Shown in pieces: positions 44,393 through 53,200 of a DNA stretch of 64,000 nt. This DNA is from Palsa-965 sp044448685 (GTDB lineage: Bacteria > Bacteroidota > Bacteroidia > Palsa-965). The notes beneath the pieces are model-generated. The model had not been told where the DNA came from and did not search any database. It was given only the letters and a program-made list of their open reading frames with translations. Position 1 is the first letter of the stretch. Each line of letters begins with the position of its first letter. Position numbers and translations under genes: made by a program. The stretch covers positions 1 through 64,000 of the forward strand of contig JBIOHC010000010.1 of the NCBI GenBank assembly GCA_044448685.1, written 5' to 3'.

Positions 44393-44920
44393 ATGAACAT
44401 ACTAGGCACTTTTTTACCCGGCATCATTAAAAATTTCAGAACTTACAAAGGACTCGGAGATAAAACCATAGCACAGCTCCGGGAACAGGAAATCAATTTC
44501 CGTCAGGATGAACATTCCAACAGCATGGCTCTTATCGTTAAGCATATGCATGGCAACATGATTTCGCGGTGGACTGATTTTCTCACTTCCGACGGTGAAA
44601 AGCCTGACCGTAACAGGGACCGTGAATTTGATGGGGATATAGCCGATAAGGCATCTATGCTGAAACTTTGGGAAGAAGGCTGGGCCTGTCTGTTTCATGC
44701 CCTGGAATCATTGAAGGAAGAAGACCTTGGCAGGACAGTGTATATACGCTCCGAAGCCCATACCGTACTGGAAGCCGTCACCCGGCAGGTCATGCATTAT
44801 TCTTATCATGTAGGGCAGATGGTATATCTGGGTAAGCTTATCCGCGGTGGAAGTTTTCAGTCTCTTTCTATTCCCAAAGGGAAGTCGGAGGAGTTTAATA
44901 AGGGGATGCTGAAGAAATAA
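44393..44920 (+). CDS. DinB-like protein (DUF1572 family)
   Basis: From ATG 44393 a 175-residue helical-bundle protein; an earlier TTG start inside the terminator is rejected. His residues in MALIVKHMHGNM and HYSYHVGQMVYLGK, the H-x3-H pair of DinB-like metal sites, identify the superfamily. Related proteins act as metal-dependent thiol S-transferases, but DUF1572 has no known reaction. The terminator just upstream leaves little room for a promoter. Confidence 0.83.
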   Translation: MNILGTFLPGIIKNFRTYKGLGDKTIAQLREQEINFRQDEHSNSMALIVKHMHGNMISRWTDFLTSDGEKPDRNRDREFDGDIADKASMLKLWEEGWACLFHALESLKEEDLGRTVYIRSEAHTVLEAVTRQVMHYSYHVGQMVYLGKLIRGGSFQSLSIPKGKSEEFNKGMLKK

Positions 44921-44937
44921 ATCTGTAGCCAGGTGCC

Positions 44938-44986
44938 TTGTCATTCTGAGGCGTATTGTCTGCCCCACGGTGGCTCAGAATGACAA
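44938..44986. repeat. Palindromic-family repeat, short hairpin form
   Basis: Arms TTGTCATTCTGAGGC and CTCAGAATGACAA, 13 bp complementary, enclose about 20 bp. It sits between convergent genes (44920 plus, 45003 minus), where it could end transcription from both sides. Confidence 0.85.
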
Positions 44987-45002
44987 TTCCGTTCAAATAA
45001 AA

Positions 45003-46139
45003 TTACTTGTTTTTAAACGACTTGTAAATAGAGCTCCCCTCCATTTCCTTCTTACGCTTCTTGTCAATCTTTTTAAACTCCTTTTCAAAATCACCTTTGA
45101 AATTGGAACGCAGATCTTTCACGCCCAGCTTATCTAAAGCATAGAGACACCATGGCAGCATTTCTTTTCCATGGAGATCATCTTTCTTCAGGCGGCTGAA
45201 ACAGAGCCAGTATATTTCAGCGGCATATGCATTGTCCTGCAAGTCAAGAGCTATATCGCCCATGGTTGCAATATCGGACGGAAACTTATCTTTTTCCTTA
45301 AACAGTTTGGACTGTGAAATTCTGCGGTAGAGTATATACCCTTCCGTACCCGAGCTGGCTCTGGCCTGAACGGGATACATGGGGTTGCAGCGGTATATAC
45401 CGGGGCTTGCCAGATCCCAGTTGGCACGGCTTAAAAGGCTGTCCTTCTTTTCTTCCATGGCTTTTTTATTGCCTGAATAATACAATTCATAATGCACCCA
45501 GGCTGAGTTAGGGTACTCTGTATTGATTCCTTTGTAGACAACCAGTGCTCCGTCATAGTTACCGGCATCATGCATTTCCAGTCCGCGTTGCATACGCCCG
45601 TTCAGCTCCTTGTTGAACTCATCCAGCCTCCAGGCAAGTTCCCGTATATACAAAGTAGCTATGGTCTTTTCGCCTGAAAAGGGTTTGAGCAGCTCCGCAT
45701 ACTGTTTGGCTATATCAAATTCCCCGTTGGCAACATACAGCATTGTTTTGGACAGAGGGATGAGTTCATTGCCCAGGCTCATTTCCATCACAGCCCTCCA
45801 GTAGGATGAGGAGCTGTCGCACAATGCATGCACATTAACCGGAAAGGCCGATGGCCCTTTACGGGAAAGATTCTGAAGCAGATCACCCATATATTTTACT
45901 CCTGCAAATTTGTCATCCACCTTTGTTTCATAAGATGCAAGAACAGGAATCACTTCGTTAACAGCCCAATCCATCAGCAGTTTTCTTTTTCCCCCAAGCC
46001 CTGCCTTACGGAACGCTTCCATATGTACGATTTGTGAGTCGGGAGGAGCAGGTTTGGGTAGGGGAGTGAGGATGTTTTGAGCAGAAACGGAAAAATGCAA
46101 TATGCCGGCAACAAAAAGCAAGAAATGGATTATACGCAT
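45003..46139 (-). CDS. Secreted TPR-like protein of unknown function
   Basis: A 378-residue protein with a signal peptide (MRIIHFLLFVAGILHFSVSAQ). Helical and TPR-like segments are visible: RGLEMHDAGNYDGALVVYKG, NSAWVHYELYYSGNKKAM, DIALDLQDNAYAAEIYWLC. A very basic C-terminal tail (KEFKKIDKKRKKEMEG) ends it. A near-match -7 element (TATCTTTA on minus, 46157-46164) lies upstream. No family recognised. Confidence 0.72.
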   Translation of the reverse strand: MRIIHFLLFVAGILHFSVSAQNILTPLPKPAPPDSQIVHMEAFRKAGLGGKRKLLMDWAVNEVIPVLASYETKVDDKFAGVKYMGDLLQNLSRKGPSAFPVNVHALCDSSSSYWRAVMEMSLGNELIPLSKTMLYVANGEFDIAKQYAELLKPFSGEKTIATLYIRELAWRLDEFNKELNGRMQRGLEMHDAGNYDGALVVYKGINTEYPNSAWVHYELYYSGNKKAMEEKKDSLLSRANWDLASPGIYRCNPMYPVQARASSGTEGYILYRRISQSKLFKEKDKFPSDIATMGDIALDLQDNAYAAEIYWLCFSRLKKDDLHGKEMLPWCLYALDKLGVKDLRSNFKGDFEKEFKKIDKKRKKEMEGSSIYKSFKNK

Positions 46140-46209
46140 AGGGTAGTATTGAGGAATAAAGATAATAGAATGATGCTAATTCAGTTTAAGAAAAAACAAT
46201 GGTAGGGTG

Positions 46210-46248
46210 TTGTCATTCTGTCCGCCCCAAGGTGGCTCAGAATGACAA
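46210..46248. repeat. Palindromic-family repeat, 39-bp hairpin
   Basis: Perfect 11-bp arms TTGTCATTCTG and CAGAATGACAA around a CCGCCCCAAGGTGG core. It lies between divergent genes, so it is not simply a terminator here. Confidence 0.85.
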
Positions 46249-46378
46249 TTGGCCCGACTACCTACAAATTACAATCAGATTAGAAAAACCCTAAATCCTG
46301 ATTCCTAAATCCTAAATGCAATTTATGGAATGATCCTTGTTAAAGCGTCTTGTATCCGTAAAACAAATCCTGAACCTC

Positions 46379-46903
46379 ATGAAATACCTCCTGCCTGTAC
46401 TCTTTATTTGTTCTTTTTCATCCGAATATAAGGCTCAGAATCAATTGAATAACTCGAATCCTGTGCAGCAGATACAGGTTCAGGCCAATGCTCCTGTCAG
46501 GAATACGGATCAGAATGTTAATCTGAATCAGGTGTATGCCAGCAATATTAACCTGGGCAATAAGAACCTTCAGGCACAGATGGCGAATCCTCCTGCCCAG
46601 ATTCAAAATGAGCAAATACAGGTCCAGGGTATAAACCTGAGCGACAATAATGACAATAATTTCAGCAATATAGCGCTGAACAATTCTGGTTCTGACGGAA
46701 GCGGGTTATCCCTCCCATCCCTGAATATGCCTAAACTTAATCTTAAGTTGAGTGTTCCTTCCCGTTCCATCGGCACGGGTTCACATCATCACTCACACAA
46801 ACATCAGCACAAGGTTTTGAAGCGTCTCAATAAGCGCCTTCTGAAGATGAAAGACCACCATAAGAAGCGCAGCTTTGCAGTGGCTTTGTGCTGGATACCC
46901 TGA
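46379..46903 (+). CDS. Asn/Gln-rich secreted protein with His/Lys-rich C-terminus
   Basis: From ATG 46379 a 174-residue product with a signal peptide (MKYLLPVLFICSFSSEYKAQ). Residues 20-115 are low-complexity Asn/Gln/Ala/Val (VQQIQVQANAPVRNTDQNVN, NNDNNFSNIALNN). A basic His cluster follows (GSHHHSHKHQHK, KDHHKKR). It may be intrinsically disordered or prone to fibre formation and metal binding, which is inference. No family recognised. The OmpA-domain gene follows 33 bp later. Confidence 0.62.
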   Translation: MKYLLPVLFICSFSSEYKAQNQLNNSNPVQQIQVQANAPVRNTDQNVNLNQVYASNINLGNKNLQAQMANPPAQIQNEQIQVQGINLSDNNDNNFSNIALNNSGSDGSGLSLPSLNMPKLNLKLSVPSRSIGTGSHHHSHKHQHKVLKRLNKRLLKMKDHHKKRSFAVALCWIP

Positions 46904-46935
46904 AAAGAGCTAAATTTAGGGTCTGTAAAGAACCT

Positions 46936-47856
46936 ATGATCCACTCCACAAATCGTATACTATCCTTCCTTTTTATTCTAATCCTGCCTGTACTTGCGAC
47001 TGCACAGAAAAGCAGTGAACCGAAAGATTATCCCGACGGGAGGGGAGGAAAGGTGCATTTGCCCCAGGGTGATATTTCTTTTGCCGATGAAGTGATAAGT
47101 TATAAGGTGGGAGATCCGGCACCTATTTCACGTGCTATGGATTCATCGCGGGCATTAGGCCCTCCCGACTGGAAAGGAGATTCCAATTTCGTAACCCTGG
47201 GATGCGGAGGTACCCTGATCCTGAAATTTACGGATAATGCCCTTGTCAATATTGATGGACCCGATCTTTATGTGTTTGAAGTAGGGAAATATATAGAGCC
47301 CACAATGCTTTCCATTTCCAAAGACGGGAAAAAATGGATACAGGTAGGGGTGATTAAAGGAGGCACAGCTGCGGTGGATATAGGTGATTCAGTGAAAAGC
47401 GGGGAGAAATTTAATTATGTGAAGCTGACTGATCTGAAAGTACAATGCGAAGGACTCTGGCCCGGTGCCGATATTGATGCAGTAGCGGCCATTGGCAGCG
47501 GAAAGATGATCAGTCTTAATTCTGCTGTATTGTTCAGTACCGGATCAGCTGTGCTTAAACCCGAAGCTGTAAAGGAGTTGGGCAAGGTGGTTACCCAGGT
47601 AAAGGATTATCCCGGTGTAAGGCTGGTAGTTGAAGGTCACGGTGACAATATAGGGTCGGATGCACTCAATCAGGCTCTTTCTGAAAAGAGGGCGAAGGCT
47701 GTTGCTGCTTACTTTGAAAATGCACTGAAAGGAAAAAAACTTGATATTAAATCCTATGGTTATGGCTCACAGTACCCGGTAGCACCGAATGACACCCCTG
47801 CAGGGAGGGAAAAAAACAGAAGGGTAGAACTTGTTTTACTTCCGCTGAAGCCTTGA
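46936..47856 (+). CDS. OmpA-domain protein with N-terminal surface beta-sandwich
   Basis: From ATG 46936 a 306-residue protein with a signal peptide ending near LATAQ. The N-domain (ALGPPDWKGDSNFVTLGCGG, GPDLYVFEVGKYIEPTMLSI, WPGADIDAVAAIG) is a beta-sandwich common in surface proteins. The C-domain is OmpA-like: SAVLFSTGSAVLKPEAVKEL, VVEGHGDNIGSDALNQALSE, KRAKAVAAYF, NRRVELVLLP, with the Asp and Arg that bind diaminopimelate in peptidoglycan. It probably anchors the outer membrane to the wall. The next gene holds the rest of a PorE-like domain set. Confidence 0.87.
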   Translation: MIHSTNRILSFLFILILPVLATAQKSSEPKDYPDGRGGKVHLPQGDISFADEVISYKVGDPAPISRAMDSSRALGPPDWKGDSNFVTLGCGGTLILKFTDNALVNIDGPDLYVFEVGKYIEPTMLSISKDGKKWIQVGVIKGGTAAVDIGDSVKSGEKFNYVKLTDLKVQCEGLWPGADIDAVAAIGSGKMISLNSAVLFSTGSAVLKPEAVKELGKVVTQVKDYPGVRLVVEGHGDNIGSDALNQALSEKRAKAVAAYFENALKGKKLDIKSYGYGSQYPVAPNDTPAGREKNRRVELVLLPLKP

Positions 47857-47899
47857 TTATTAGTCTGTTCCCTTAAAATCACCCATTCCTCCTTTTTTA

Positions 47900-47907
47900 T
47901 ATCTTTG
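47900..47907 (+). promoter_or_regulatory. -7 element for the PorE-like gene
   Basis: TATCTTTG matches TAnnTTTG exactly, 20 bp before the ATG at 47928. No -33 TTTG is seen at the right distance. Confidence 0.55.
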
Positions 47908-47927
47908 TTTATATAAAAGCAGCCTTT

Positions 47928-49574
47928 ATGAAGCCCCGTTTAACCCTGCTCCTGATCATATTATTTACGAGTTCAAGTTTTTTGCTTAAGGCACAAAAAA
48001 GTGTTGTGCCGGCTGATTCGCATGATGCGAATGAGAAATTCACGAACAATAACTTCGAAGGGGCGCTGGATCAATACTTGCAACTCCTTGAAAAGGAACC
48101 TCTCAATGAGCGTTATAACTACCGGGTAGGGGTATGCTACCTGAATACGAATATATCCAAGAAAAAGGCTATTCCTTATTTCGAGGTAGTGACTCACCAG
48201 GCCCATCATGATCCGGATGCCTTATATCTGCTTGGGCGTGCCTATTGCTTTGCATACCGTTTTGACGATGCCCTTAAATGTTATAATGATTTCAAAAAAG
48301 CCGGCAAAGGTACTGCTGCCAACCTCAAGGATGTAGACAGGGAAATACAGAACTGTTACAATGCCAAAGAGCTCATGAAATTTCCGCTCAATGTTACATT
48401 TGAAAACCTGGGTAAGAATATAAATACACAATATGCCGATTACTGGCCCTTTGTACCTTCTGATGAAAGTTTCCTGGTATTCAATTCCAAACGTCCTGAC
48501 GGAGGTGCTGTGATGGAGCTGAACGGGGAATATGCTTCCGGTATATTTATTTCCAAAGTGGTGAACGGAGCCTTTGCCAAAGCCAAGAATATCGGTCCGC
48601 CGATAAACACTAAGGAAGGCGATGAAGAGGTTATTGGTTTGTCGGCAAGCGGTGAGCAGATGTTATTGTACTATGACAACCTGATGGGTGTTGGTGATAT
48701 CTACCTCGCTGATGCCGATAAGAAAGGGAATTTCAACAAGGCGGAGATTCTGGATAATACCATCAATTCGGTGAATGGGTATGAAATATCTGCGGCAATC
48801 ACCAACGACGGACAGACAATTTATTTTACCAGCGACCGTAAAGGAGGTCTGGGCGGAACGGATATTTGGTGCTCACACAAGTTACCCACAGGACATTGGG
48901 CCGAAGCAACCAATCTGGGTCCGGAAGTAAATACAGAAATGGATGAGGATTTTCCCAGTATCTCTCCCGATGGGAAAACACTTTATTTCAGTTCCAAAGG
49001 TCATACCACGATGGGTGGTTACGATATTTTCAAAATGGATTGGGATGAGCTGAATCATAAATGGATAAGTCTGAAAAACCTGGGTTATCCTATCAATACT
49101 CCGGATGATGACATGAACTTTCGTATTTCGGAAACAGGACGTTTCGGCTATATCTCAGCCACACGTGATGAAGGTTTCGGCGATCTGGATATATACCGTG
49201 TCATATTCAATAATATTGAACCTAAGTATTCGGTACTGAAGGGAAAAATCGTGAGTGCCGACACTGCGAAGAAGGTGAATTTTTCGGATGTATTCCTGAC
49301 AGTCATCAATGAGAAGACCCAGGAAAATGTAGGCAACTATGTACCAAACTCCAATACAGGGCGCTATGTAATCATAGTGCCTCCTGGAATTTATACCATC
49401 AATTTGGAGCTGAGCGGATTCCAGACCTATACACAGAAGGTCAGTATTGTGGATAAGAGTTCTTTCAAAACCGAAATAGACCGTGATATTACCTTACTTC
49501 CGGTAGGTTATGTAGCTCCCAAACCTGTTCCTGATAAACCACCCGGAACACCTCCGAAAAAGAACGGCAAATAA
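47928..49574 (+). CDS. PorE-like TPR-PD40-carboxypeptidase-regulatory protein without OmpA domain
   Basis: A 548-residue protein with a signal peptide (MKPRLTLLLIILFTSSSFLLKAQ). TPRs (about 30-135, RYNYRVGVCYLNTNI) lead to a WD40-like PD40 propeller (FPSISPDGKTLYFSSKGH, GQTIYFTSDRKGGLGGTDIW) and a carboxypeptidase-regulatory fold (LKGKIVSADTAKKVNFSDV, IIVPPGIYTINLELSGFQTY split here). It ends in a Pro-rich tail (PKPVPDKPPGTPPKK). PorE of Porphyromonas has the same order plus a C-terminal OmpA domain, which this protein lacks. The upstream gene carries an OmpA domain. A T9SS-linked role is inferred. Confidence 0.82.
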   Translation: MKPRLTLLLIILFTSSSFLLKAQKSVVPADSHDANEKFTNNNFEGALDQYLQLLEKEPLNERYNYRVGVCYLNTNISKKKAIPYFEVVTHQAHHDPDALYLLGRAYCFAYRFDDALKCYNDFKKAGKGTAANLKDVDREIQNCYNAKELMKFPLNVTFENLGKNINTQYADYWPFVPSDESFLVFNSKRPDGGAVMELNGEYASGIFISKVVNGAFAKAKNIGPPINTKEGDEEVIGLSASGEQMLLYYDNLMGVGDIYLADADKKGNFNKAEILDNTINSVNGYEISAAITNDGQTIYFTSDRKGGLGGTDIWCSHKLPTGHWAEATNLGPEVNTEMDEDFPSISPDGKTLYFSSKGHTTMGGYDIFKMDWDELNHKWISLKNLGYPINTPDDDMNFRISETGRFGYISATRDEGFGDLDIYRVIFNNIEPKYSVLKGKIVSADTAKKVNFSDVFLTVINEKTQENVGNYVPNSNTGRYVIIVPPGIYTINLELSGFQTYTQKVSIVDKSSFKTEIDRDITLLPVGYVAPKPVPDKPPGTPPKKNGK

Positions 49575-49583
49575 ATTCTTTTC

Positions 49584-50180
49584 ATGGCCCTTAAAGTTGG
49601 CATCACAGGCGGTATAGGCAGCGGCAAATCCGTTGTATGCGATATTTTCCGTCTGCTCGGTATAAGCATTTTCAATTCCGATCTGGAAGGACGTAAAATT
49701 CTCGATGAGGAAGAAGAAGTAAAACAAAAGCTGGTGTTGCTCTTTGGTCCTGAAGCCTATACAACAGCTGGAAAAGCAGACCGTAAATACATCGCTTCCC
49801 TGGTGTTTGAAAATCCTGTCCGGCTCAAAGCCCTGAACGATATAGTACATCCTGCAGTAGCGGCCCGTTTTCAGCGTTGGTGCAAGGCACATGAAAAGGA
49901 AGCGTATATCCTCAAGGAGGCAGCTGTACTCGTGGAGTCGGGAGCATATAAGGAGATGGATAAAATTATCCTGGTCAGTGCACCTGATCACCTTCGTATA
50001 GAACGGGCACAGAAACGTGATAACCTCAGTGCTGAGGAAGTGAAGAAGAGAAGCAGGAATCAGCTGAGTGAAGAAACATTGCGTAAGTATGCCGGCTATA
50101 TACTGGTGAATGATGAAACTCAGCTCCTCATTCCTCAGGTACTGGCACTTCATGAACAGCTGAAAAAGCTAAGCCGATGA
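49584..50180 (+). CDS. coaE: Dephospho-CoA kinase
   Basis: A 198-residue P-loop kinase with GITGGIGSGKS (Lys15), SDLEGRKIL, the adenine-side VLVESGAYKEMD and RDNLSAEEVKKRSRNQ lid. It phosphorylates the 3'-hydroxyl of dephospho-CoA in the last step of CoA synthesis. It overlaps nnr by 4 bp. Confidence 0.97.
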   Translation: MALKVGITGGIGSGKSVVCDIFRLLGISIFNSDLEGRKILDEEEEVKQKLVLLFGPEAYTTAGKADRKYIASLVFENPVRLKALNDIVHPAVAARFQRWCKAHEKEAYILKEAAVLVESGAYKEMDKIILVSAPDHLRIERAQKRDNLSAEEVKKRSRNQLSEETLRKYAGYILVNDETQLLIPQVLALHEQLKKLSR

Positions 50181-51700
50181 AAATCCTTTCTTCCGGGCAG
50201 ATTGCAGAAGCCGATCTATTTACGGTGGCCCATGAACCGATAGCTTCTATTGATCTTATGGAAAGAGCAGCTTTGGCTTTTGTTAAACGTATCCAGTTGT
50301 TTGATTTTATACATCCTGCTACGGTGTTTCGTGTGTTCTGCGGACCCGGGAATAATGGAGGCGATGGACTGGCTATTGCCCGTCTGCTGTCGGAAAAAAA
50401 TTACAAGATCTTTATTCATATTCTTCCGTCTGAAAAATACAGTCCCGATTTTGAATTAAACAGGCAGCGTATCTCAGCCTCTGGAGCTATTCGGATAGCC
50501 GAAGTTCTTGCAGAAGAAGCAGGCGGGGAGCAAACGGTGATTATTGATGCATTGTTCGGAACAGGATTAAATAAACCCGTAACAGGCCTTGCTGCAGAAT
50601 GGATAGAATGGATGAATAAAAGCAAACATCGTGTTGTGGCCGTTGATATTCCTTCCGGATTGTTTGCCGATTCGGAAGCGGAAAAAGGAAATGCGGTTGT
50701 TCATGCCACCCATACACTCACCTTTCAGCAGCCCAAGCTCAGTTTTTTCTTTGCCGATCATGCGCCTTATGTAGGTTTTTTTCATGTGCTGGATATAGGT
50801 TTGGATAAAGGATTTATCGCTTCCCTGAAAACGCCCTATACCTATGCAGATGGGGATGTTGCAAAAGAGCTTCTGAACCCCCGTCCGAAATTTTCACATA
50901 AAGGAATGTACGGACATGCACTCCTTGTTGCAGGCAGTTATGGCAAGGCAGGTGCAGCAGCGCTTGCTGTCAAAGCCTGTTTAAGAAGCGGAGCAGGATT
51001 GGTCACAGCCCTTGTACCTGCCTGTGCGGTCTCAGTACTTCAGACGCTTGCTCCGGAAGCAATGCTGGTACCTGATGAGGAAGAAAAATTTGTGGCTTCA
51101 CCCGTGCACCTTGATAACTATACAGTTGTTGGTGCAGGACCGGCACTGGGTTTGGAGAAGCAGACCCAGCATATGCTCAAGGTGCTGATACAGCAAAGCG
51201 GCGGACCCATGGTTCTGGATGCGGATGCCCTGAACATACTGGCCGAAAATAAAACCTGGCTCAGCTTCCTGCCGGCTGGAAGTATCCTGACACCACATCC
51301 CAAAGAGTTTGAAAGACTATGCGGAAAAAAGGGCAGCAGTTTCAGCCGTTTTGAATGGCAGAAAGAACTTTCAATTAAATATGGAGTTTATATCGTTCTG
51401 AAAGGAGCTCATACTTCGGTATCCTGTCCTGACGGACAGGTATTTTTCAACGCCAGCGGTAATCCGGGAATGGCCAAGGGAGGAAGCGGAGATGTGCTTA
51501 CCGGTTTGATCACCGGTTTGCTTGCCCAGGGTTATGTTCCGCATGAAGCAGCCGTACTGGGTGTTTATCTGCACGGCTTGGCCGGTGACATGGCTGCTTC
51601 CCATCTGTCTATGGAAGCGATGACAGCGGGAGATATTATTTCATTTTTCGGGGAAGCATTCCTGAGTCTGCACAGGGCGGCTGAAGAAGAAACTAGATAA
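50177..51700 (+). CDS. nnr: Bifunctional NAD(P)HX epimerase/dehydratase
   Basis: A 507-residue fusion. The N-domain (about 1-215) is a YjeF_N epimerase with FCGPGNNGGDGLAIARLL, IIDALFGTGLN and AVDIPSGL. The C-domain is an ADP-dependent dehydratase with VLDADALNIL, LTPHPKEFERL, VLKGAHT and GNPGMAKGGSGDVLTGLITG. It repairs hydrated NADH and NADPH. Its 3' end overlaps the convergent tsaC by 8 bp. Confidence 0.97.
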   Translation: MKILSSGQIAEADLFTVAHEPIASIDLMERAALAFVKRIQLFDFIHPATVFRVFCGPGNNGGDGLAIARLLSEKNYKIFIHILPSEKYSPDFELNRQRISASGAIRIAEVLAEEAGGEQTVIIDALFGTGLNKPVTGLAAEWIEWMNKSKHRVVAVDIPSGLFADSEAEKGNAVVHATHTLTFQQPKLSFFFADHAPYVGFFHVLDIGLDKGFIASLKTPYTYADGDVAKELLNPRPKFSHKGMYGHALLVAGSYGKAGAAALAVKACLRSGAGLVTALVPACAVSVLQTLAPEAMLVPDEEEKFVASPVHLDNYTVVGAGPALGLEKQTQHMLKVLIQQSGGPMVLDADALNILAENKTWLSFLPAGSILTPHPKEFERLCGKKGSSFSRFEWQKELSIKYGVYIVLKGAHTSVSCPDGQVFFNASGNPGMAKGGSGDVLTGLITGLLAQGYVPHEAAVLGVYLHGLAGDMAASHLSMEAMTAGDIISFFGEAFLSLHRAAEEETR

Positions 51701-52313
51701 ACGCGTCAAGGTCTCCAAGTCCCTGACGGATAACAGTGAAGTCATCATTGGTACAGTCAACCACTGTCGAAGCCTGCATATTACCATATCCTCCGGAAAC
51801 AACCATATCTACTTTCTCTTTGAAATTCTCATAGATCTCTTCCGGGTCGGCGCTGTATTCGAGTATTTCATCATCGTTATGAACAGATGTTGACATAAGC
51901 GGATTACCAAGCTCCCTGACGATTGCGAGGCATATTTTATTATCCGGAATACGTATCCCTACCGTTTTTTTGTTGCTCTTCATCAGGCGGGGCACCTGTG
52001 CGCTGGCTTCGAGGATAAAGGTAAAGGGACCGGGCAGGGCTTTACGCATCACTTTAAACACAGGAGTACTGACCTGTTTGGCATAATCACTGAGATGGGC
52101 CAGGTCGTGGCATACAAAAGAGAAATTGGCTTTGAGGGGATCGATATTCTTGAGTTTGCAGATACGTTCCACAGCTCTTTGTTTGAATATATCGCAACCA
52201 ATTCCATACACCGTATCAGTAGGGTATATAATAACTCCGCCATCACGCAGGCATTCGGCAACTTGCAGGATGTGGCGGGGGTCAGGGTTTTCGGAATTGA
52301 TTCGTAGAAGCAT
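51693..52313 (-). CDS. tsaC: L-threonylcarbamoyladenylate synthase (YrdC/Sua5 type)
   Basis: From ATG 52313 a 206-residue YrdC-domain protein; the longer frame runs into a palindromic repeat and is rejected. It shows GGVIIYPTDTVYGIGCD, KNIDPLKANFSFVC, ALPGPFTFIL and VGIRIPDNK with SVHNDDE. It makes the threonylcarbamoyl-AMP donor for t6A37 of tRNA. It is downstream of the transaldolase gene and overlaps nnr tail to tail. Confidence 0.93.
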   Translation of the reverse strand: MLLRINSENPDPRHILQVAECLRDGGVIIYPTDTVYGIGCDIFKQRAVERICKLKNIDPLKANFSFVCHDLAHLSDYAKQVSTPVFKVMRKALPGPFTFILEASAQVPRLMKSNKKTVGIRIPDNKICLAIVRELGNPLMSTSVHNDDEILEYSADPEEIYENFKEKVDMVVSGGYGNMQASTVVDCTNDDFTVIRQGLGDLDAFI

Positions 52314-52349
52314 GTTGAAAATTATTGCACTGGCACTGCCTTTACATAC

Positions 52350-52400
52350 CTCGACTCCGCTCGGTATGACATACACGATGTCACTTCGAGCGGAGTCGAG
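52350..52400. repeat. Palindromic element, GAGCGGAGTCGAG variant
   Basis: Perfect 14-bp arms CTCGACTCCGCTCG (52350-52363) and CGAGCGGAGTCGAG (52387-52400). Inside them are ATGACAT and ATGTCA, so the whole can fold into one long hairpin. It is closely related to the copy in the trp operon and lies between the transaldolase and tsaC genes. Confidence 0.9.
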
Positions 52401-52422
52401 AAGTGTTAACTGCCTCCTGCTA

Positions 52423-53070
52423 TTATTTCTTAGCGTCTGCCAGAAACTGAGCCAGTCCGCTGTCGGTCAGCGGGTGTTTGAGCAGTGCCAGGATAGCGCT
52501 GAGGGGGCATGTAGCCACATCGGCTCCAATGCGGGCACATTGGATGATATGCATTGGATGACGGATAGAGGCAGCCAGAATTTCAGTACGTATACCGTAA
52601 TTGTCAAATATCAGACGAATATCGGCAATGAGGTCGGTACCTTCAGTACATACATCATCGAGGCGTCCTATGAAAGGAGAAACAAAGCTTGCTCCGGCCT
52701 TTGCAGCTACCAGGGCCTGTCCGGCTGAGAAGATCAGCGTGCAGTTGGTACGGATACCTTTTGTTGAGAAATACTTGATGGCTTTAACCCCTTCTCTGGT
52801 CATAGGGATCTTTACCACAATCTGTTTATGCAGTTTGGCAAATGCTTCCCCTTCTCTCACCATGCCTTCATAATCTGTTGCAATCACTTCGGCGCTTACA
52901 TCACCGGTAACGATATTGCAGATATCTACATAATGTTTACGGATATTTTCTTCCCCTTTGATGCCTTCTTTGGCCATCAGGCTTGGGTTGGTGGTTACCC
53001 CGTCGAGAACACCCAGCTCCTGGGCTTCCTTAATCTGGGCTAAATTGGCTGTATCTATGAAGAACTTCAT
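52423..53070 (-). CDS. Transaldolase/fructose-6-phosphate aldolase (TalC-like)
   Basis: From ATG 53070 a 215-residue class I aldolase of the small transaldolase subfamily, with MKFFIDTANLAQI, GVTTNPSLMAKEG, Schiff-base Lys87 in VVKIPMT, NCTLIFSAGQAL, FVSPFIGRLDD and ILAASIRHPMH. It belongs to the pentose phosphate pathway; transaldolase and FSA activities cannot be separated by eye. It has its own promoter. Confidence 0.95.
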   Translation of the reverse strand: MKFFIDTANLAQIKEAQELGVLDGVTTNPSLMAKEGIKGEENIRKHYVDICNIVTGDVSAEVIATDYEGMVREGEAFAKLHKQIVVKIPMTREGVKAIKYFSTKGIRTNCTLIFSAGQALVAAKAGASFVSPFIGRLDDVCTEGTDLIADIRLIFDNYGIRTEILAASIRHPMHIIQCARIGADVATCPLSAILALLKHPLTDSGLAQFLADAKK

Positions 53071-53088
53071 GGTTTGGTGTTGTTTCCG

Positions 53089-53096
53089 CAAAAATA
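53089..53096 (-). promoter_or_regulatory. -7 element for the transaldolase gene
   Basis: The minus strand reads TATTTTTG, an exact TAnnTTTG match, 19 bp upstream of the ATG at 53070. Confidence 0.55.
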
Positions 53097-53200
53097 CGGG
53101 AAGGAGGGCTGCTATTGAAGAAAGTAATTAACAAGTTATTCAATGAGTAGTCAGAATTCAGGAGTCAGAATCCCGTAATCAGTAGGGTTTGTTGGTTTTT

